43,219 nt of DNA from assembly GCA_964472565.1 (NCBI GenBank), contig CAYYNB010000034.1:1-43219 (forward strand), written 5' to 3'. The stretch is from DATAMF01 sp964472565 (lineage in GTDB: Bacteria > Chloroflexota > Anaerolineae > Aggregatilineales > Aggregatilineaceae). This document shows, piece after piece, positions 22,491 to 30,898 of the stretch (position 1 is the stretch's first letter; each line of letters opens with the position of its first letter). The notes under the pieces are model-generated. The model searched no databases. It was not told where the DNA came from and saw only the letters and a list, made by a program, of their open reading frames with translations. The translations under genes were made by a program, and so were the position numbers.

Positions 22491-23290
22491 ACATCAAGTA
22501 AAACGGGCACATCTAAGCGGTAGGCCAGATAGAGCGCCTGGAAAAACTGTTTCAGCGACACAATCGACGCATCATCGCCCGCGGCTACCCGGTGCAGGAA
22601 GGGAACATGATCGTTGATCCAGTCCTGGGAAGGTGGCGTGGCAAGCTGCATCATCACATCGGCATCCAGATTGGGCGAGATGCCGCCGAAAAATTGCAGC
22701 AGCAGAGCAGCATGGGCCGGTTTGATTGGGCCGGAGAGAAACAGTAATTCAAAAACCTGATTACCGGAGATGGAAAAGTCACCTATGCGGCGTTCAAGCG
22801 AAACCGGTGATTCAAGGAATACGCCTTGCTGAACACGGAGCGGGGAGGCGGCATCACCCGTGTAGCCCATTTCGCGCACCGCTTTTTGCAACAGCATGAA
22901 TGTGAGTGGATGACTGTTATCGGGCAATTGATCGAGCAGCCAACGTTCAGACTCAGCGGACAGCGGATAATTGATTGAACCGATGCAGCCAAAGGATGTC
23001 TCTGAACGGTTGGCCGGGCATCCCACGCAATACGACTCATAGGGTTTCAGCTCTTCAGCCAGATCGAGCAAATCCTGGATCACGATGGTTTCGGTTTCTT
23101 CAGTGCCGTCAGCAGTATGACGCACCATTTCAAAGCCCATAAACTCTGGTGAGCGCATGTCCCCCTGGCGTCGATAGAGTTCAATGATGGTTTGCGCCCG
23201 TTCGCGGCTTTTGAGGCGGCCCATCAGTCCGGCAATGGTGAAGGCGCGTTTGGGTTCGCTGTCGTAGCCGATCATGTAGTCAATGCCCAT
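22487..23290 (-). CDS. Unknown protein with a C-x2-C plus Cys motif
   Basis: No family is recognised. The 267-residue protein begins MGIDYMIGYD and is mostly soluble and acidic. It carries YESYCVGCPANRSETSFGC near residues 100-118, a spacing that could bind zinc or an iron-sulfur cluster, followed by the motif INYPLSAESERWLL. I start at ATG 23290 because the longer frame to 23353 would be encoded by the terminator hairpin of the upstream gene. The end overlaps the aminotransferase gene by four bases. Confidence 0.68.
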   Translation of the reverse strand: MGIDYMIGYDSEPKRAFTIAGLMGRLKSRERAQTIIELYRRQGDMRSPEFMGFEMVRHTADGTEETETIVIQDLLDLAEELKPYESYCVGCPANRSETSFGCIGSINYPLSAESERWLLDQLPDNSHPLTFMLLQKAVREMGYTGDAASPLRVQQGVFLESPVSLERRIGDFSISGNQVFELLFLSGPIKPAHAALLLQFFGGISPNLDADVMMQLATPPSQDWINDHVPFLHRVAAGDDASIVSLKQFFQALYLAYRLDVPVLLDV

Positions 23291-23310
23291 AGTCAATCTC
23301 ACTGTTGGTA

Positions 23311-23344
23311 ACAAAAACTGCCTCACACGTGGTGCGAGGCAGTT
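23311..23344 (-). terminator. Intrinsic terminator after the PA14/SH3 gene
   Basis: AACTGCCTC (23316-23324) and GAGGCAGTT (23336-23344) form a perfect 9-bp stem whose inner bases pair further (CAC/GTG). In the minus direction it is followed by a run of five T. It lies 22 bases after the stop of the 23366-25195 gene and isolates it from the next minus-strand gene. Confidence 0.9.
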
Positions 23345-23365
23345 GGCTATCAAAACACATGCTTA

Positions 23366-25195
23366 TTAACGGATTGGCAGATCGCTCGGTGTACCCTCGG
23401 TGAGCGTGACATAGGGTGAACTGACCCAGCCCTGCTGACCGTTATACGTCACCAAGTACCACGCGCCGTTCCGATTGCGGCCCTCGATCACGAGTTCGGT
23501 ATCCTGCGGAATGCTGCCGATTTCATCCGACTGGAGGCTGGCATTATTGCGCAGTTTGATCGTGCTCAGTGTGCGTCCACGAACAGTCACTGCTGGCTTG
23601 CCGGACTCGGTTTCGGGTACGAAGACGGACCCGGCAGGCGGAGAAGGTACCACTTCGGCACTGACCAACAGATCATAGGGATCGCCGACAACCCGAACAT
23701 ACAAGGCTGATACCCAGCCGCGAATGCCCTGGTAGCTCACCAGATACCATGCGCCGTTCCGGTTGCGCGCCTGGACTTCTACGATGGCATTTTGTGGCAG
23801 GCTGCCAATGACATTGGCACCATACAGACTGGGACCGTTGCGCAAATTGATCGTGTCGGTGGTGCTGCCGCTCAGGATGATCGGCGTCACATTTTCCGGC
23901 GGAACCGCAGCGGGAGGCGCTACATCAATGCCTACGCGCGGAATATAATCTACGAAGTCGGGTTGTCCGCCGCCCGTCGTGTCTTTGTTAAATTCGTCGG
24001 GGCGAGCAAAGAGATAAACCCAATCATTACTGACCCAACCCTGCGAGCCATTCCCCATGTCGATAAGCAACCAGGACAGATCAGCGACGCCACCTACAAC
24101 CACATAGTTATCGGGATAGAAAATCTGGCCGACGCGCGGATAACCCAAACCTGGGCCGCTGCGGATATTCACAAAGTCGCCCGTGGTCGCTGCATAAACG
24201 GTTGGGCCGGGTTTTGCCGTTGGGACCGGGGTTGCCCCAGTCGCCGCGCCAGTTGTGGCATCGACGGCCCACCACTTGACCTTGATCACCGCGCCGCCTG
24301 TCGCATCATAATATTCGACTCTAAGATCGTGATTGCCTGCGGTCAATGCATAAACATCGACTTCATAGGTTGCCACACCAGACGAGGAACCATGCCACTC
24401 ATTCACAATCTGGGTGACATCGATCCACATCTTCGCGCCATCATCTACTGTCACCTGGAAACGCCAACGTCCCGGTGTAGGGAAGTTAAACGTGGTGGTG
24501 AAGACGGCGCTAAAATTGTCGGCATTAACGCCGCTGGTGGGTGCATTGGTGCCCCAGTCAAAATCGAGAGCATTCACGGTGGTTGATGCCACTACCGGAT
24601 CGGTTACAGTTGTGTTGTTATAGAACTTGGCGGCCCAGTTGGACCCTGTATAGACCTGCCCCGACGTGCTGGTGCTTGTTGTGCCGGAGCCACCCGCGCC
24701 AACATAGTTCCACGATACCTGTACGCCCGCATTACCCGTGGCTTCGTAGTATTCCACTTTCAGGTCGTGATTACCGGCAGTCAACTGATCAAGATCAACC
24801 TCATAAACGGCAAAACCACTTGCCGAACCATGCCATTGATCGACAATGGCGGTGGTATCGATCCACATGCGGATACCATCATCGGCACCCACCCGGAAAT
24901 GCCATTTACCCGCATTCGGGAAGTTGACGGTTTTGGTCCAGCGAACGCTGAAGTTATCCGCCGGAACCGTGCCATCGGGCGACCCTGTTGCCCAGTTGAA
25001 GCTAATCTGATCATCGGTGCGGGTCATCACCAGATTCCCGGCAATGCCGCTGGCATTCCAGCTATTAAAGTATTCGCCTTTCCACTGGGTGCCGGGGTTG
25101 GCTGCAACGGTGCGAACCGGAGCCAATGAAAGGGTTCCCACCAGCAGAACCGCTATCATGACGGCGACCAAGCCGCAGATGATTAATTTACGCAT
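23366..25195 (-). CDS. Secreted protein with two PA14-like domains and three SH3b domains
   Basis: A Sec signal peptide (MRKLIICGLVAVMIAVLLVG) is followed by two copies of a roughly 140-residue PA14-like beta-barrel. Each has WKGEYFNSW/WAAKFYNNT openings, a VGADDGIRMWID or VTVDDGAKMWID core and a closing NHDLxVEYY. Thr/Ser-rich linkers separate them. Three bacterial SH3 domains follow, with (V/I)NLRxGPS and GWVS motifs. PA14 domains bind carbohydrates and SH3b domains often bind cell wall, so a surface adhesin or glycan-binding role is likely. ATG 25195 has GGGGA eight bases upstream. The longer frame to 25270 overlaps the promoter. Confidence 0.85.
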   Translation of the reverse strand: MRKLIICGLVAVMIAVLLVGTLSLAPVRTVAANPGTQWKGEYFNSWNASGIAGNLVMTRTDDQISFNWATGSPDGTVPADNFSVRWTKTVNFPNAGKWHFRVGADDGIRMWIDTTAIVDQWHGSASGFAVYEVDLDQLTAGNHDLKVEYYEATGNAGVQVSWNYVGAGGSGTTSTSTSGQVYTGSNWAAKFYNNTTVTDPVVASTTVNALDFDWGTNAPTSGVNADNFSAVFTTTFNFPTPGRWRFQVTVDDGAKMWIDVTQIVNEWHGSSSGVATYEVDVYALTAGNHDLRVEYYDATGGAVIKVKWWAVDATTGAATGATPVPTAKPGPTVYAATTGDFVNIRSGPGLGYPRVGQIFYPDNYVVVGGVADLSWLLIDMGNGSQGWVSNDWVYLFARPDEFNKDTTGGGQPDFVDYIPRVGIDVAPPAAVPPENVTPIILSGSTTDTINLRNGPSLYGANVIGSLPQNAIVEVQARNRNGAWYLVSYQGIRGWVSALYVRVVGDPYDLLVSAEVVPSPPAGSVFVPETESGKPAVTVRGRTLSTIKLRNNASLQSDEIGSIPQDTELVIEGRNRNGAWYLVTYNGQQGWVSSPYVTLTEGTPSDLPIR

Positions 25196-25241
25196 AACGT
25201 TTTTCCCCAAGTGTGTTTTATTTACCAAATCGGTGGGACGG

Positions 25242-25270
25242 ATTATAAAAAGTCCCCTACTATCGCGCAA
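25242..25270 (-). promoter_or_regulatory. Sigma-70-type promoter for the PA14/SH3 gene
   Basis: On the minus strand TTGCGC (25270 to 25265) and a perfect TATAAT (25247 to 25242) are exactly 17 bases apart, about 47 bases upstream of the start codon at 25195. Confidence 0.75.
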
Positions 25271-25302
25271 ACTCTGTTATCCTGACATTTTGCTGATGAC
25301 GA

Positions 25303-26409
25303 TTAATGCTTTTTCGCGGCCAATTCCAGGGCATGCAGCGTTTGTTCAGCCGCTCGCTTCCAGGTAAACCGCTTGACCTGTTCATAACCTTTGGCGATCA
25401 GATTTTGGCGCAAGTTCTGATCGGTCAAAATCTGGTCGATAGCATCGCGAATGGCATCAACATCCCGCGCATTGATTAGCAGCGCAGCCTCGCCTGCGAC
25501 TTCGGGCAGGGATGAGGTATTGCTGGTGATAACCGGAATGCCACAGCGCATGGCTTCGAGTACGGGAAAACCAAACCCTTCATGAAGGGATGGAAAGAGT
25601 AACGCCTCAGCCGCACTATACAACCCTGGCATATCTTCATCGGCAATATAACCCGGCATGACAATTCCTTCAATACCGCGTGTCCAGGCGGGATCGTAAA
25701 GCCAACCTTCTGGACCAGCTAAGACCAGGGATACATCGGGGTTGGCTTGTTTAGCACGCCAATGCGCATAACCTTGCACGATGCGGACAATATTTTTGCG
25801 CGGTTGAAGTGTGCCCACAAACAAGAGATAACGAGCAGGCAAATTATAACGAGCGCGCACCGCATCACGTGTAGCGGGATCGTCTTCGCGGTGGAGGGTT
25901 TCGTTAACACCCGGATAAACCAGCGCAATTTTGTTTTGGGAAATGCCATAGTGAGCCGAGAGATCGCGGACAGTGGCAAGCGAATCAGCGATGATACGCG
26001 TGGCATGTTCAGCGCTGTGTTTGGTGGACCATTCCAGGTAGTGGCGGGCAAACCCCGGATGCGCATTCGGGAAATAAATGTAACCTAGATCATGCACGGT
26101 CACGACAGATGGGCCGGGAAAGAACAGCGGGAGCACATGGGCCGGCACAAATGTCACATCGGGGCGGTCTCGCCACAACGCCCAGGCAAAACGGATATGG
26201 GTCCACATCCGCCGCCAGGGAATAACCCGATATTTGACGCGCGGATTGGCGGGCAGCAGATTGGCCGGCGGGGTATCACGGAAATAAAGCAGATACTGGT
26301 GTTTGTTGTCAAGTTCCAACAGCGCGCGGAGCAATTGCAGGGCGTAGTTTTCGGTACCTGTACGTCTCGCCGCTGTAATTCTGCTCGCGTCGATGGCAAT
26401 CTTTAACAT
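25303..26409 (-). CDS. GT4-family glycosyltransferase
   Basis: This 368-residue GT-B-fold enzyme transfers a sugar from a nucleotide sugar, probably in exopolysaccharide or glycolipid assembly at the cytoplasmic face of the membrane. Visible features are the opening MLKIAIDASRI, ARRTGTENYALQLL, VTVHDLGYIYFP, FVGTLQPRKNI near 196 and the E-x7-E motif EGFGFPVLE followed by GIPVITSNTSSLPEVAG. I start at ATG 26409 because homology begins there. Upstream residues of the longer frame belong to the preceding gene. It starts two bases after the stop of the membrane-protein gene. Confidence 0.88.
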   Translation of the reverse strand: MLKIAIDASRITAARRTGTENYALQLLRALLELDNKHQYLLYFRDTPPANLLPANPRVKYRVIPWRRMWTHIRFAWALWRDRPDVTFVPAHVLPLFFPGPSVVTVHDLGYIYFPNAHPGFARHYLEWSTKHSAEHATRIIADSLATVRDLSAHYGISQNKIALVYPGVNETLHREDDPATRDAVRARYNLPARYLLFVGTLQPRKNIVRIVQGYAHWRAKQANPDVSLVLAGPEGWLYDPAWTRGIEGIVMPGYIADEDMPGLYSAAEALLFPSLHEGFGFPVLEAMRCGIPVITSNTSSLPEVAGEAALLINARDVDAIRDAIDQILTDQNLRQNLIAKGYEQVKRFTWKRAAEQTLHALELAAKKH

Positions 26410-26411
26410 GG

Positions 26412-27119
26412 TTATCTCTGTCCTGTGCGACGAAAAATGAGCGGCAACAAACCGATTCCCGCTACGGTAAGCAGCAGAGGCCAATAATCGGTGGCATCGC
26501 TCAAGTACTGTTCGGCAATTTGTCCACTGGTAATCCAATAGGCAGTCACGGCGGCGACGAGGATCATAATACTCAAAAGTACAAGGCGGGCGTCATGGGT
26601 GCGCTCGATCAAAAATGTAACCAACAGAGTCACCCCCAACGATGCGATAAGAAGCGGCCACCATTCAGCCGGATCGGGATGATCTTCGATAGCATAGACA
26701 AGTCCCACTAGCAATCCCGCTGTTACCCAGATATACAGCCCCACAAACAACAGCCCGCGTTCCCGGCGACCAGACAACATCGAATGGAAAAGCGCCGTGA
26801 ATGCGACGGCCAACACCATGAATCCGACTAATTCGGCGCTTGAAAAGTCCGGTAAATCCGCGATATGCTGCTCATTCACAAACAAGTAGATGCCCAACGC
26901 GAGCAAAAACAAAGCGAGAGGCAGCATACCAAGCTGGTTACGCAGCCGCCGCCGGAAAGACAGGGCGCGCGGTTGGCGCAGGCGTTCGGTTTCACCAAAC
27001 ACGGTATCCGTCATTGAAACGGTGCGCTGCGCGGTGATCGTAGAATCACCCTCATCAAGTTCCATTTGAGTTTCAGATTCGGTACCAGGTAGCAAGCGAT
27101 CAAGTTCATCTTCGGTCAT
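26412..27119 (-). CDS. Multi-pass membrane protein of unknown function
   Basis: The 235-residue protein has an acidic cytoplasmic N-terminus of about 50 residues and an Arg-rich stretch (RLRQPRALSFRRRLRNQ). About seven hydrophobic helices follow, arranged as pairs separated by short loops. No family is recognised with confidence. GGAGG lies nine bases before ATG 27119, and a TTGCCA/TACAAT promoter lies upstream. The tight spacing to the glycosyltransferase suggests the two work together, perhaps in envelope polysaccharide synthesis, but this is an inference. Confidence 0.7.
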   Translation of the reverse strand: MTEDELDRLLPGTESETQMELDEGDSTITAQRTVSMTDTVFGETERLRQPRALSFRRRLRNQLGMLPLALFLLALGIYLFVNEQHIADLPDFSSAELVGFMVLAVAFTALFHSMLSGRRERGLLFVGLYIWVTAGLLVGLVYAIEDHPDPAEWWPLLIASLGVTLLVTFLIERTHDARLVLLSIMILVAAVTAYWITSGQIAEQYLSDATDYWPLLLTVAGIGLLPLIFRRTGQR

Positions 27120-27143
27120 GAGTTGATACCTCCGTCACTTTTA

Positions 27144-27171
27144 ATTGTAACGACGCCGCGCCTGATGGCAA
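27144..27171 (-). promoter_or_regulatory. Promoter for the membrane protein-GT4 operon
   Basis: On the minus strand TTGCCA (27171 to 27166) and TACAAT (27149 to 27144) are separated by 16 bases, 25 bases upstream of ATG 27119. It is divergent from the promoter at 27179-27207. Confidence 0.6.
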
Positions 27172-27178
27172 CTTATGC

Positions 27179-27207
27179 TGGGCAGTGCTAAAAGCACACG
27201 GTACAAT
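27179..27207 (+). promoter_or_regulatory. Promoter for the GT26-GT4-isomerase-CBS operon
   Basis: TGGGCA (27179-27184) and TACAAT (27202-27207) are 17 bases apart. The predicted transcript starts about 27 bases before ATG 27241. The -10 box is good; the -35 is a four-of-six match. Confidence 0.5.
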
Positions 27208-27240
27208 GCGAACATGAACAGGTTATGTGAGAAGGGGATT

Positions 27241-27981
27241 ATGGCAGAGCGGGTCACTATTCTTGGTGTGCCTATCGATCCAGTAACATTTGAAGAAATG
27301 ATCGATACTATAGCCGGGTGGATTAGTCAGGGAGATCGTGTGTACCAAATTTGCACGGCCAGCCCTGAATTTGTGATGATTGCGCAGGACAATGCAGATT
27401 TTATGCAAGTGCTACAAGAAACAGATTTGTGTGTAGCGGACGGGGTGGGACTACTGTTTGCTGCGCGTTATTTAGGAAAACGACTACCGGAGCGTGTAAC
27501 CGGATCGGATGGGGTGCCGTTGATTGCCCGGCGCGCGGCACGGGAAGGTTGGAAATTATTTTTACTGGGCGCAGCCCCTGGTGTCGCGGAAAAAACAGCG
27601 GAACGAATGATCGCAGAAAATCCAGGCCTGGAGATTGTCGGAACCTATGCGGGAAGCCCGGCTCCAGAAGAAGCAGCCGCCATTGTAGCGCGAGTCAATG
27701 CGAGCGACGCGGATATTCTGATGGTCGCGTATGGCGCACCCCGGCAAGATTTGTGGATCAAACGTAACCGTGAGCAGTTAAACGTTCGGGTTGCGATTGG
27801 TGTGGGGGGAACATTTGATTTTATAGCGGGCATGGTGCCTCGTGCGCCGCATTGGATGCGCCGCTGGGCGCTGGAATGGCTGTATCGACTATATAAGCAG
27901 CCCTGGCGCTGGCGGCGGATGCTGCGGCTGCCGCGATTTGTATGGGCTGTGATGCGGTATCGCGAAAAAGCTGTGTCATAA
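27241..27981 (+). CDS. WecG/TagA/CpsF-family glycosyltransferase (GT26)
   Basis: GT26 enzymes add a sugar such as ManNAc or its uronic acid to a lipid-linked GlcNAc in teichoic acid, enterobacterial common antigen or capsule pathways. The 246-residue product shows the family blocks VTFEEMID, QICTASPEFVMIAQ, LCVADGVGLLFAARYLG with the conserved Asp, ERVTGSDGVPLI, LFLLGAAPGVAE, VAYGAPRQDLWI and VGGTFDFIAGMVPRAP. The C-terminus is basic, suggesting membrane association. I start at ATG 27241 (MAERVTILG), where GAAGGGG lies just upstream. Confidence 0.93.
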   Translation: MAERVTILGVPIDPVTFEEMIDTIAGWISQGDRVYQICTASPEFVMIAQDNADFMQVLQETDLCVADGVGLLFAARYLGKRLPERVTGSDGVPLIARRAAREGWKLFLLGAAPGVAEKTAERMIAENPGLEIVGTYAGSPAPEEAAAIVARVNASDADILMVAYGAPRQDLWIKRNREQLNVRVAIGVGGTFDFIAGMVPRAPHWMRRWALEWLYRLYKQPWRWRRMLRLPRFVWAVMRYREKAVS

Positions 27982-27995
27982 GGGGAGTTCCGACG

Positions 27996-29117
27996 GTGAC
28001 AATGTATATTGATGTCTCAGCAGCGATTAACAGCCAGGCTGGATTAGGGCGTTATACACGCTCCATCACCCAAGCGCTGATCGAAGAGTTAGAACAACCG
28101 CCCACGCTGTTTTATAACCGTACCAGCCGCGCGCAGACAATCCCGATGTGGGCGAATTTACCACAACGCTCTGTCCGGTTGGGATATAAGCCCTGGCGAA
28201 TGCTGGTTTATCAAGGACAGTTGCTGCGGCGCAATTTTGGCCGATTGGTTCCAGGGGCCACGTTGTTTCATGCGACGGAACATTTGCTGCTTCCGCTGCC
28301 TGACACACCTACTGTGATGACCGTGCATGATCTGATCTTTAAACTGTTTCCGCAGCATCACAAAAAACTCAACTATATTTTTCTTAACGCGGCCATGCCG
28401 CTGTTTGTGCGCCGGGCCAATGCGATTATTGCCATCTCACAGGCAACTAAAAATGATCTGATCCGCTACTATAAGACGCCGGACCAGAAAATTACTGTCG
28501 TGCATGAGGCGGCGGCACCTCATTTTCACGTGGTATCTCAATCCGAAGTGGCACGCGTGCGTGAGAAATATAATCTTCCGCCGCGCTTTCTGCTGGCAGT
28601 GGGAACCATTGAACCACGCAAAAATCTATCGCGCCTGGTCGAAAGTCTGGTTCAACTCCGCAAGCATGATCACCGGCTACAGCTTATTGTGGTAGGGGCC
28701 AAAGGCTGGTTATATGATGACTTTTTCCGGCGGGTGGATGAATTAGGGCTGCGCGACAGCGTCCGTTTGCTCGGTTACGTTCCTGATGAAGATTTGCCCG
28801 GAGTCTTCCGAGCCGCAACCATATATGTGATGGCGTCCATTTATGAGGGCGCGGGGCTGCCGGTTTTGGAGGCAATGGCGTGCGGCGTGGCGGTGGTAAG
28901 CAGCCGCGAGTCGAGTATGCCAGAGTTGGGAGCCGACGTCCCCCGGTACTTTAATCCTTACGATGTTAATCACATGACCAGCGTGTTACAGTCCGTGCTG
29001 GATGATGATCAACTCCGCGCTGAGATGGCGGCGGCTGGCCCTGAACGTGCAGCCCGCTTCTCGTGGCAGCGGGCTGCACGTGAAACACTAGCAGTCTACC
29101 GGAGCGTGATGAAATGA
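27996..29117 (+). CDS. GT4-family glycosyltransferase
   Basis: A 373-residue GT-B glycosyltransferase with INSQAGLGRYTRSITQAL near the N-terminus, VMTVHDLIFKLFP, AVGTIEPRKNLSRLVESL and the donor-site motif YEGAGLPVLEAMACGVAVVS containing E-x7-E. It resembles mannosyltransferase-type GT4 enzymes, but donor and acceptor are unknown. GGGGAG (27982-27987) directly follows the GT26 stop and lies eight bases before GTG 27996, which I take as the start. ATG 28002 is the alternative. It overlaps the next gene by four bases (ATGA), so translation is coupled. Confidence 0.9.
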   Translation: MTMYIDVSAAINSQAGLGRYTRSITQALIEELEQPPTLFYNRTSRAQTIPMWANLPQRSVRLGYKPWRMLVYQGQLLRRNFGRLVPGATLFHATEHLLLPLPDTPTVMTVHDLIFKLFPQHHKKLNYIFLNAAMPLFVRRANAIIAISQATKNDLIRYYKTPDQKITVVHEAAAPHFHVVSQSEVARVREKYNLPPRFLLAVGTIEPRKNLSRLVESLVQLRKHDHRLQLIVVGAKGWLYDDFFRRVDELGLRDSVRLLGYVPDEDLPGVFRAATIYVMASIYEGAGLPVLEAMACGVAVVSSRESSMPELGADVPRYFNPYDVNHMTSVLQSVLDDDQLRAEMAAAGPERAARFSWQRAARETLAVYRSVMK

Positions 29118-29920
29118 GCGGAGCATCCCGCATTGGTCTAAGTACAGGCGCGCTTTATCCTGATTACACGACTGAAGATGCATTGAATGTGGCGGCTGAA
29201 TATGGTTATTGCTGTGTCGAGCTTTACATCCAGACGCGAGGCGAGTATGCACCGTCATTTGTGAGCGATGTGAAACAGCGGATGAACGCCCTGGAGCTGC
29301 GCATTCACTCCTTACACAACGATACACGCCACTTCGATCTGTGGTCGCCTTACAAACGCCGCGCGGCTGAAAGTTATGCTTTGTTCGAGCGGTTGATTGA
29401 TATGGCGGCAGAACTCGGTGCCCAAGCCATTACGTGGCATGGGTATGATAAGAACTTCGACGATGACCGGATGTTTGATCGATTTGCCGAAACAGCCCAC
29501 TATCTGGGAGGGCGCGCCCGTCAAGCTGGCATCACGGTGACGATTGAAAATGTGAGTTGGTGTTATGTCCGGCGAGTTGAGCACATCTACCGCATACGCG
29601 AGGCTAATTTACCCCTGGGTTTTACCTTTGATCCCTTTCAGGCAATGGAAGCAGAGCAGATTCCAACCGAGATTATCCGGGCGATGGGAGATCGTTTAAC
29701 GACAGTCCATTTGTCCGATTTCGGTCTTGGCCCTATTCGGCATATGGCATTAGGCGAGGGGATGATCAATTGGCGATCTATTTTTCGCACGCTCGATGAA
29801 GTGGATTATCGGGGACCGTTGATTATGGAAGCCCCCTACCGGGGCAACCTGGATGTGGTTGCAAGCGGCAGGCGTTTTGTGGAGCAGCAGCTTGCGAACC
29901 TCCAAAGGAGCGAAGGATGA
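29114..29920 (+). CDS. Sugar phosphate isomerase/epimerase-like TIM-barrel protein
   Basis: The 268-residue barrel has IGLSTGALYPDYTTEDAL, YCCVELYIQTRGEY, QAITWHGYDKNFDD, VTIENVSWCYVR with the metal-ligand Glu, LGFTFDPFQA, TTVHLSDFG and a closing PLIMEAPYRGN. This is the xylose-isomerase-like family also represented at 10987-11823, but the two are only distantly similar. Its start overlaps the glycosyltransferase stop and its stop overlaps the CBS start, placing it in a glycan operon where it could supply or edit a sugar precursor. Confidence 0.82.
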   Translation: MSGASRIGLSTGALYPDYTTEDALNVAAEYGYCCVELYIQTRGEYAPSFVSDVKQRMNALELRIHSLHNDTRHFDLWSPYKRRAAESYALFERLIDMAAELGAQAITWHGYDKNFDDDRMFDRFAETAHYLGGRARQAGITVTIENVSWCYVRRVEHIYRIREANLPLGFTFDPFQAMEAEQIPTEIIRAMGDRLTTVHLSDFGLGPIRHMALGEGMINWRSIFRTLDEVDYRGPLIMEAPYRGNLDVVASGRRFVEQQLANLQRSEG

Positions 29921-30333
29921 TCGTGCGAGATGTAATGACTTCTAACCCGGTAACAGTTAAGCACACAGACAGTCTGCGCACGGCTGTAGACCGCATGAAT
30001 CAGATTGGGGCGCGGCGTGTGATTGTAGTGGACGATCAAGGGCGGGTTTGTGGCATTCTAACTGATCGAGATGTACGTCTGGCGGCTAATTCTCCCCTGG
30101 TGCTGCGCGAACGCTGGCAGGATGATATGCTGATGGATCACACTGAGATTGATGCCTGCATGACGCCTGATCCTGTCTGTATCGAACCGGATGCACCACT
30201 GGCAGAAGCCGTTCATATTCTATTAGAACGTAAGATTAGCGGATTACCTGTGGTCGAGGGTACACAGTTGGTCGGGATTGTCACGGTCACAGATATGCTG
30301 CGCGCGCTGCAAACCTTACTCAGCACACAGTAA
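29917..30333 (+). CDS. Tandem CBS-domain protein
   Basis: The 138-residue protein consists of two CBS motifs, starting with VRDVMTSNPVTV and IDACMTPDPVCIEPDAPL, with GILTDRDVRLA and GIVTVTDMLRAL closing segments. CBS pairs bind adenine nucleotides and act as energy or ligand sensors. As a stand-alone protein it probably regulates a partner. It overlaps the isomerase gene by four bases and is the last gene of the five-promoter-proximal set begun by GT26; 4 bases separate its stop from the convergent MarR gene stop. Confidence 0.9.
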   Translation: MIVRDVMTSNPVTVKHTDSLRTAVDRMNQIGARRVIVVDDQGRVCGILTDRDVRLAANSPLVLRERWQDDMLMDHTEIDACMTPDPVCIEPDAPLAEAVHILLERKISGLPVVEGTQLVGIVTVTDMLRALQTLLSTQ

Positions 30334-30337
30334 GACG

Positions 30338-30790
30338 TTATTCTCTTTCTTGCAGCCCTAATTTGCGGGCTAAACGTGCTAATTCTTCCTGCTCGGCAGC
30401 AGTCAACACTCTCATTTCCTCAACAATGCCGCGCACATGTTCGTCCAAAATTTGCTCAATAAGTTGTTCGCCTTTGATGGTTATATTGACGCGCATAAAG
30501 CGATTGTCGTGGCTGTCCCGAACACGCTGAATTAATTCATCACGCTCCAGATTCTTGAGAACAGTAGTCATATTACCTGTGCTGGTCAGCAATTTGGCAG
30601 CGAGATCACGCTGGGAAAGCGTGCCGAGATGATAGAGTGCTTCTAATACAGCAAACTGGCTGACAGTCAAATGACAGTGATCCAGATGAGCAGACGTGCG
30701 CTTCATTGATGAAAGGGCAGCCCGCTGGAGCTTTATATAAGCATCCAGGGCGCGCTGTTCTTCGACAGTCCCATCGTATTTTGTCCCCAT
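30338..30790 (-). CDS. MarR-family transcriptional regulator (MhqR-like context)
   Basis: The 150-residue protein carries a MarR winged helix: LTVSQFAVLEALYHLG, LSQRDLAAKLLTSTGNMTTVLKNLERDELIQR as the recognition region, and the wing with DSHDNRFMRVNITIKG. The N- and C-terminal helices would form the dimer. The adjacent divergent genes match the targets of Bacillus MhqR, a quinone-sensing repressor. A promoter (TTGACA-N18-TACAAT) and a palindrome lie in the shared intergenic region, supporting autorepression. No ribosome site is strong at ATG 30790. Confidence 0.88.
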   Translation of the reverse strand: MGTKYDGTVEEQRALDAYIKLQRAALSSMKRTSAHLDHCHLTVSQFAVLEALYHLGTLSQRDLAAKLLTSTGNMTTVLKNLERDELIQRVRDSHDNRFMRVNITIKGEQLIEQILDEHVRGIVEEMRVLTAAEQEELARLARKLGLQERE

Positions 30791-30818
30791 TTTTTATATA
30801 TCTCTTATGGTTAATTCC

Positions 30819-30847
30819 TTGACAGAGATATTGTACTCGCCTAAACT
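30819..30847 (+). promoter_or_regulatory. Promoter for the dioxygenase-esterase operon
   Basis: TTGACA (30819-30824, perfect -35) and TAAACT (30842-30847) are 17 bases apart on the plus strand. Transcription would start near 30854, just before the palindrome at 30864-30883, so a bound repressor would block elongation or initiation. Confidence 0.72.
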
Positions 30848-30859
30848 CTTTAATGTCAA
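30830..30859 (-). promoter_or_regulatory. Promoter for the MarR gene, overlapping the opposing promoter
   Basis: On the minus strand TTGACA (30859 to 30854, perfect) and TACAAT (30835 to 30830) are separated by 18 bases. It interleaves with the plus-strand promoter at 30819-30847, so the two probably compete for polymerase. Confidence 0.72.
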
Positions 30860-30863
30860 ATAG

Positions 30864-30883
30864 TTCGATATTAAACTATCGAA
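30864..30883. promoter_or_regulatory. Palindromic MarR-type operator
   Basis: TTCGATA (30864-30870) and TATCGAA (30877-30883) are a perfect inverted repeat around TTAAAC. An offset pair, TAGTT (30861-30865) and AACTA (30874-30878), overlaps it. The size fits a MarR dimer site, and its position just downstream of the plus promoter start and upstream of the minus -35 box fits co-repression of both units. Confidence 0.65.
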
Positions 30884-30898
30884 GATAGGAACAGAACA

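Noticed and set aside
23291..23353. N-terminal extension of the Cys-motif protein
   Set aside because: The extra codons are made of the terminator hairpin of the upstream gene, and the protein looks natural from ATG 23290.
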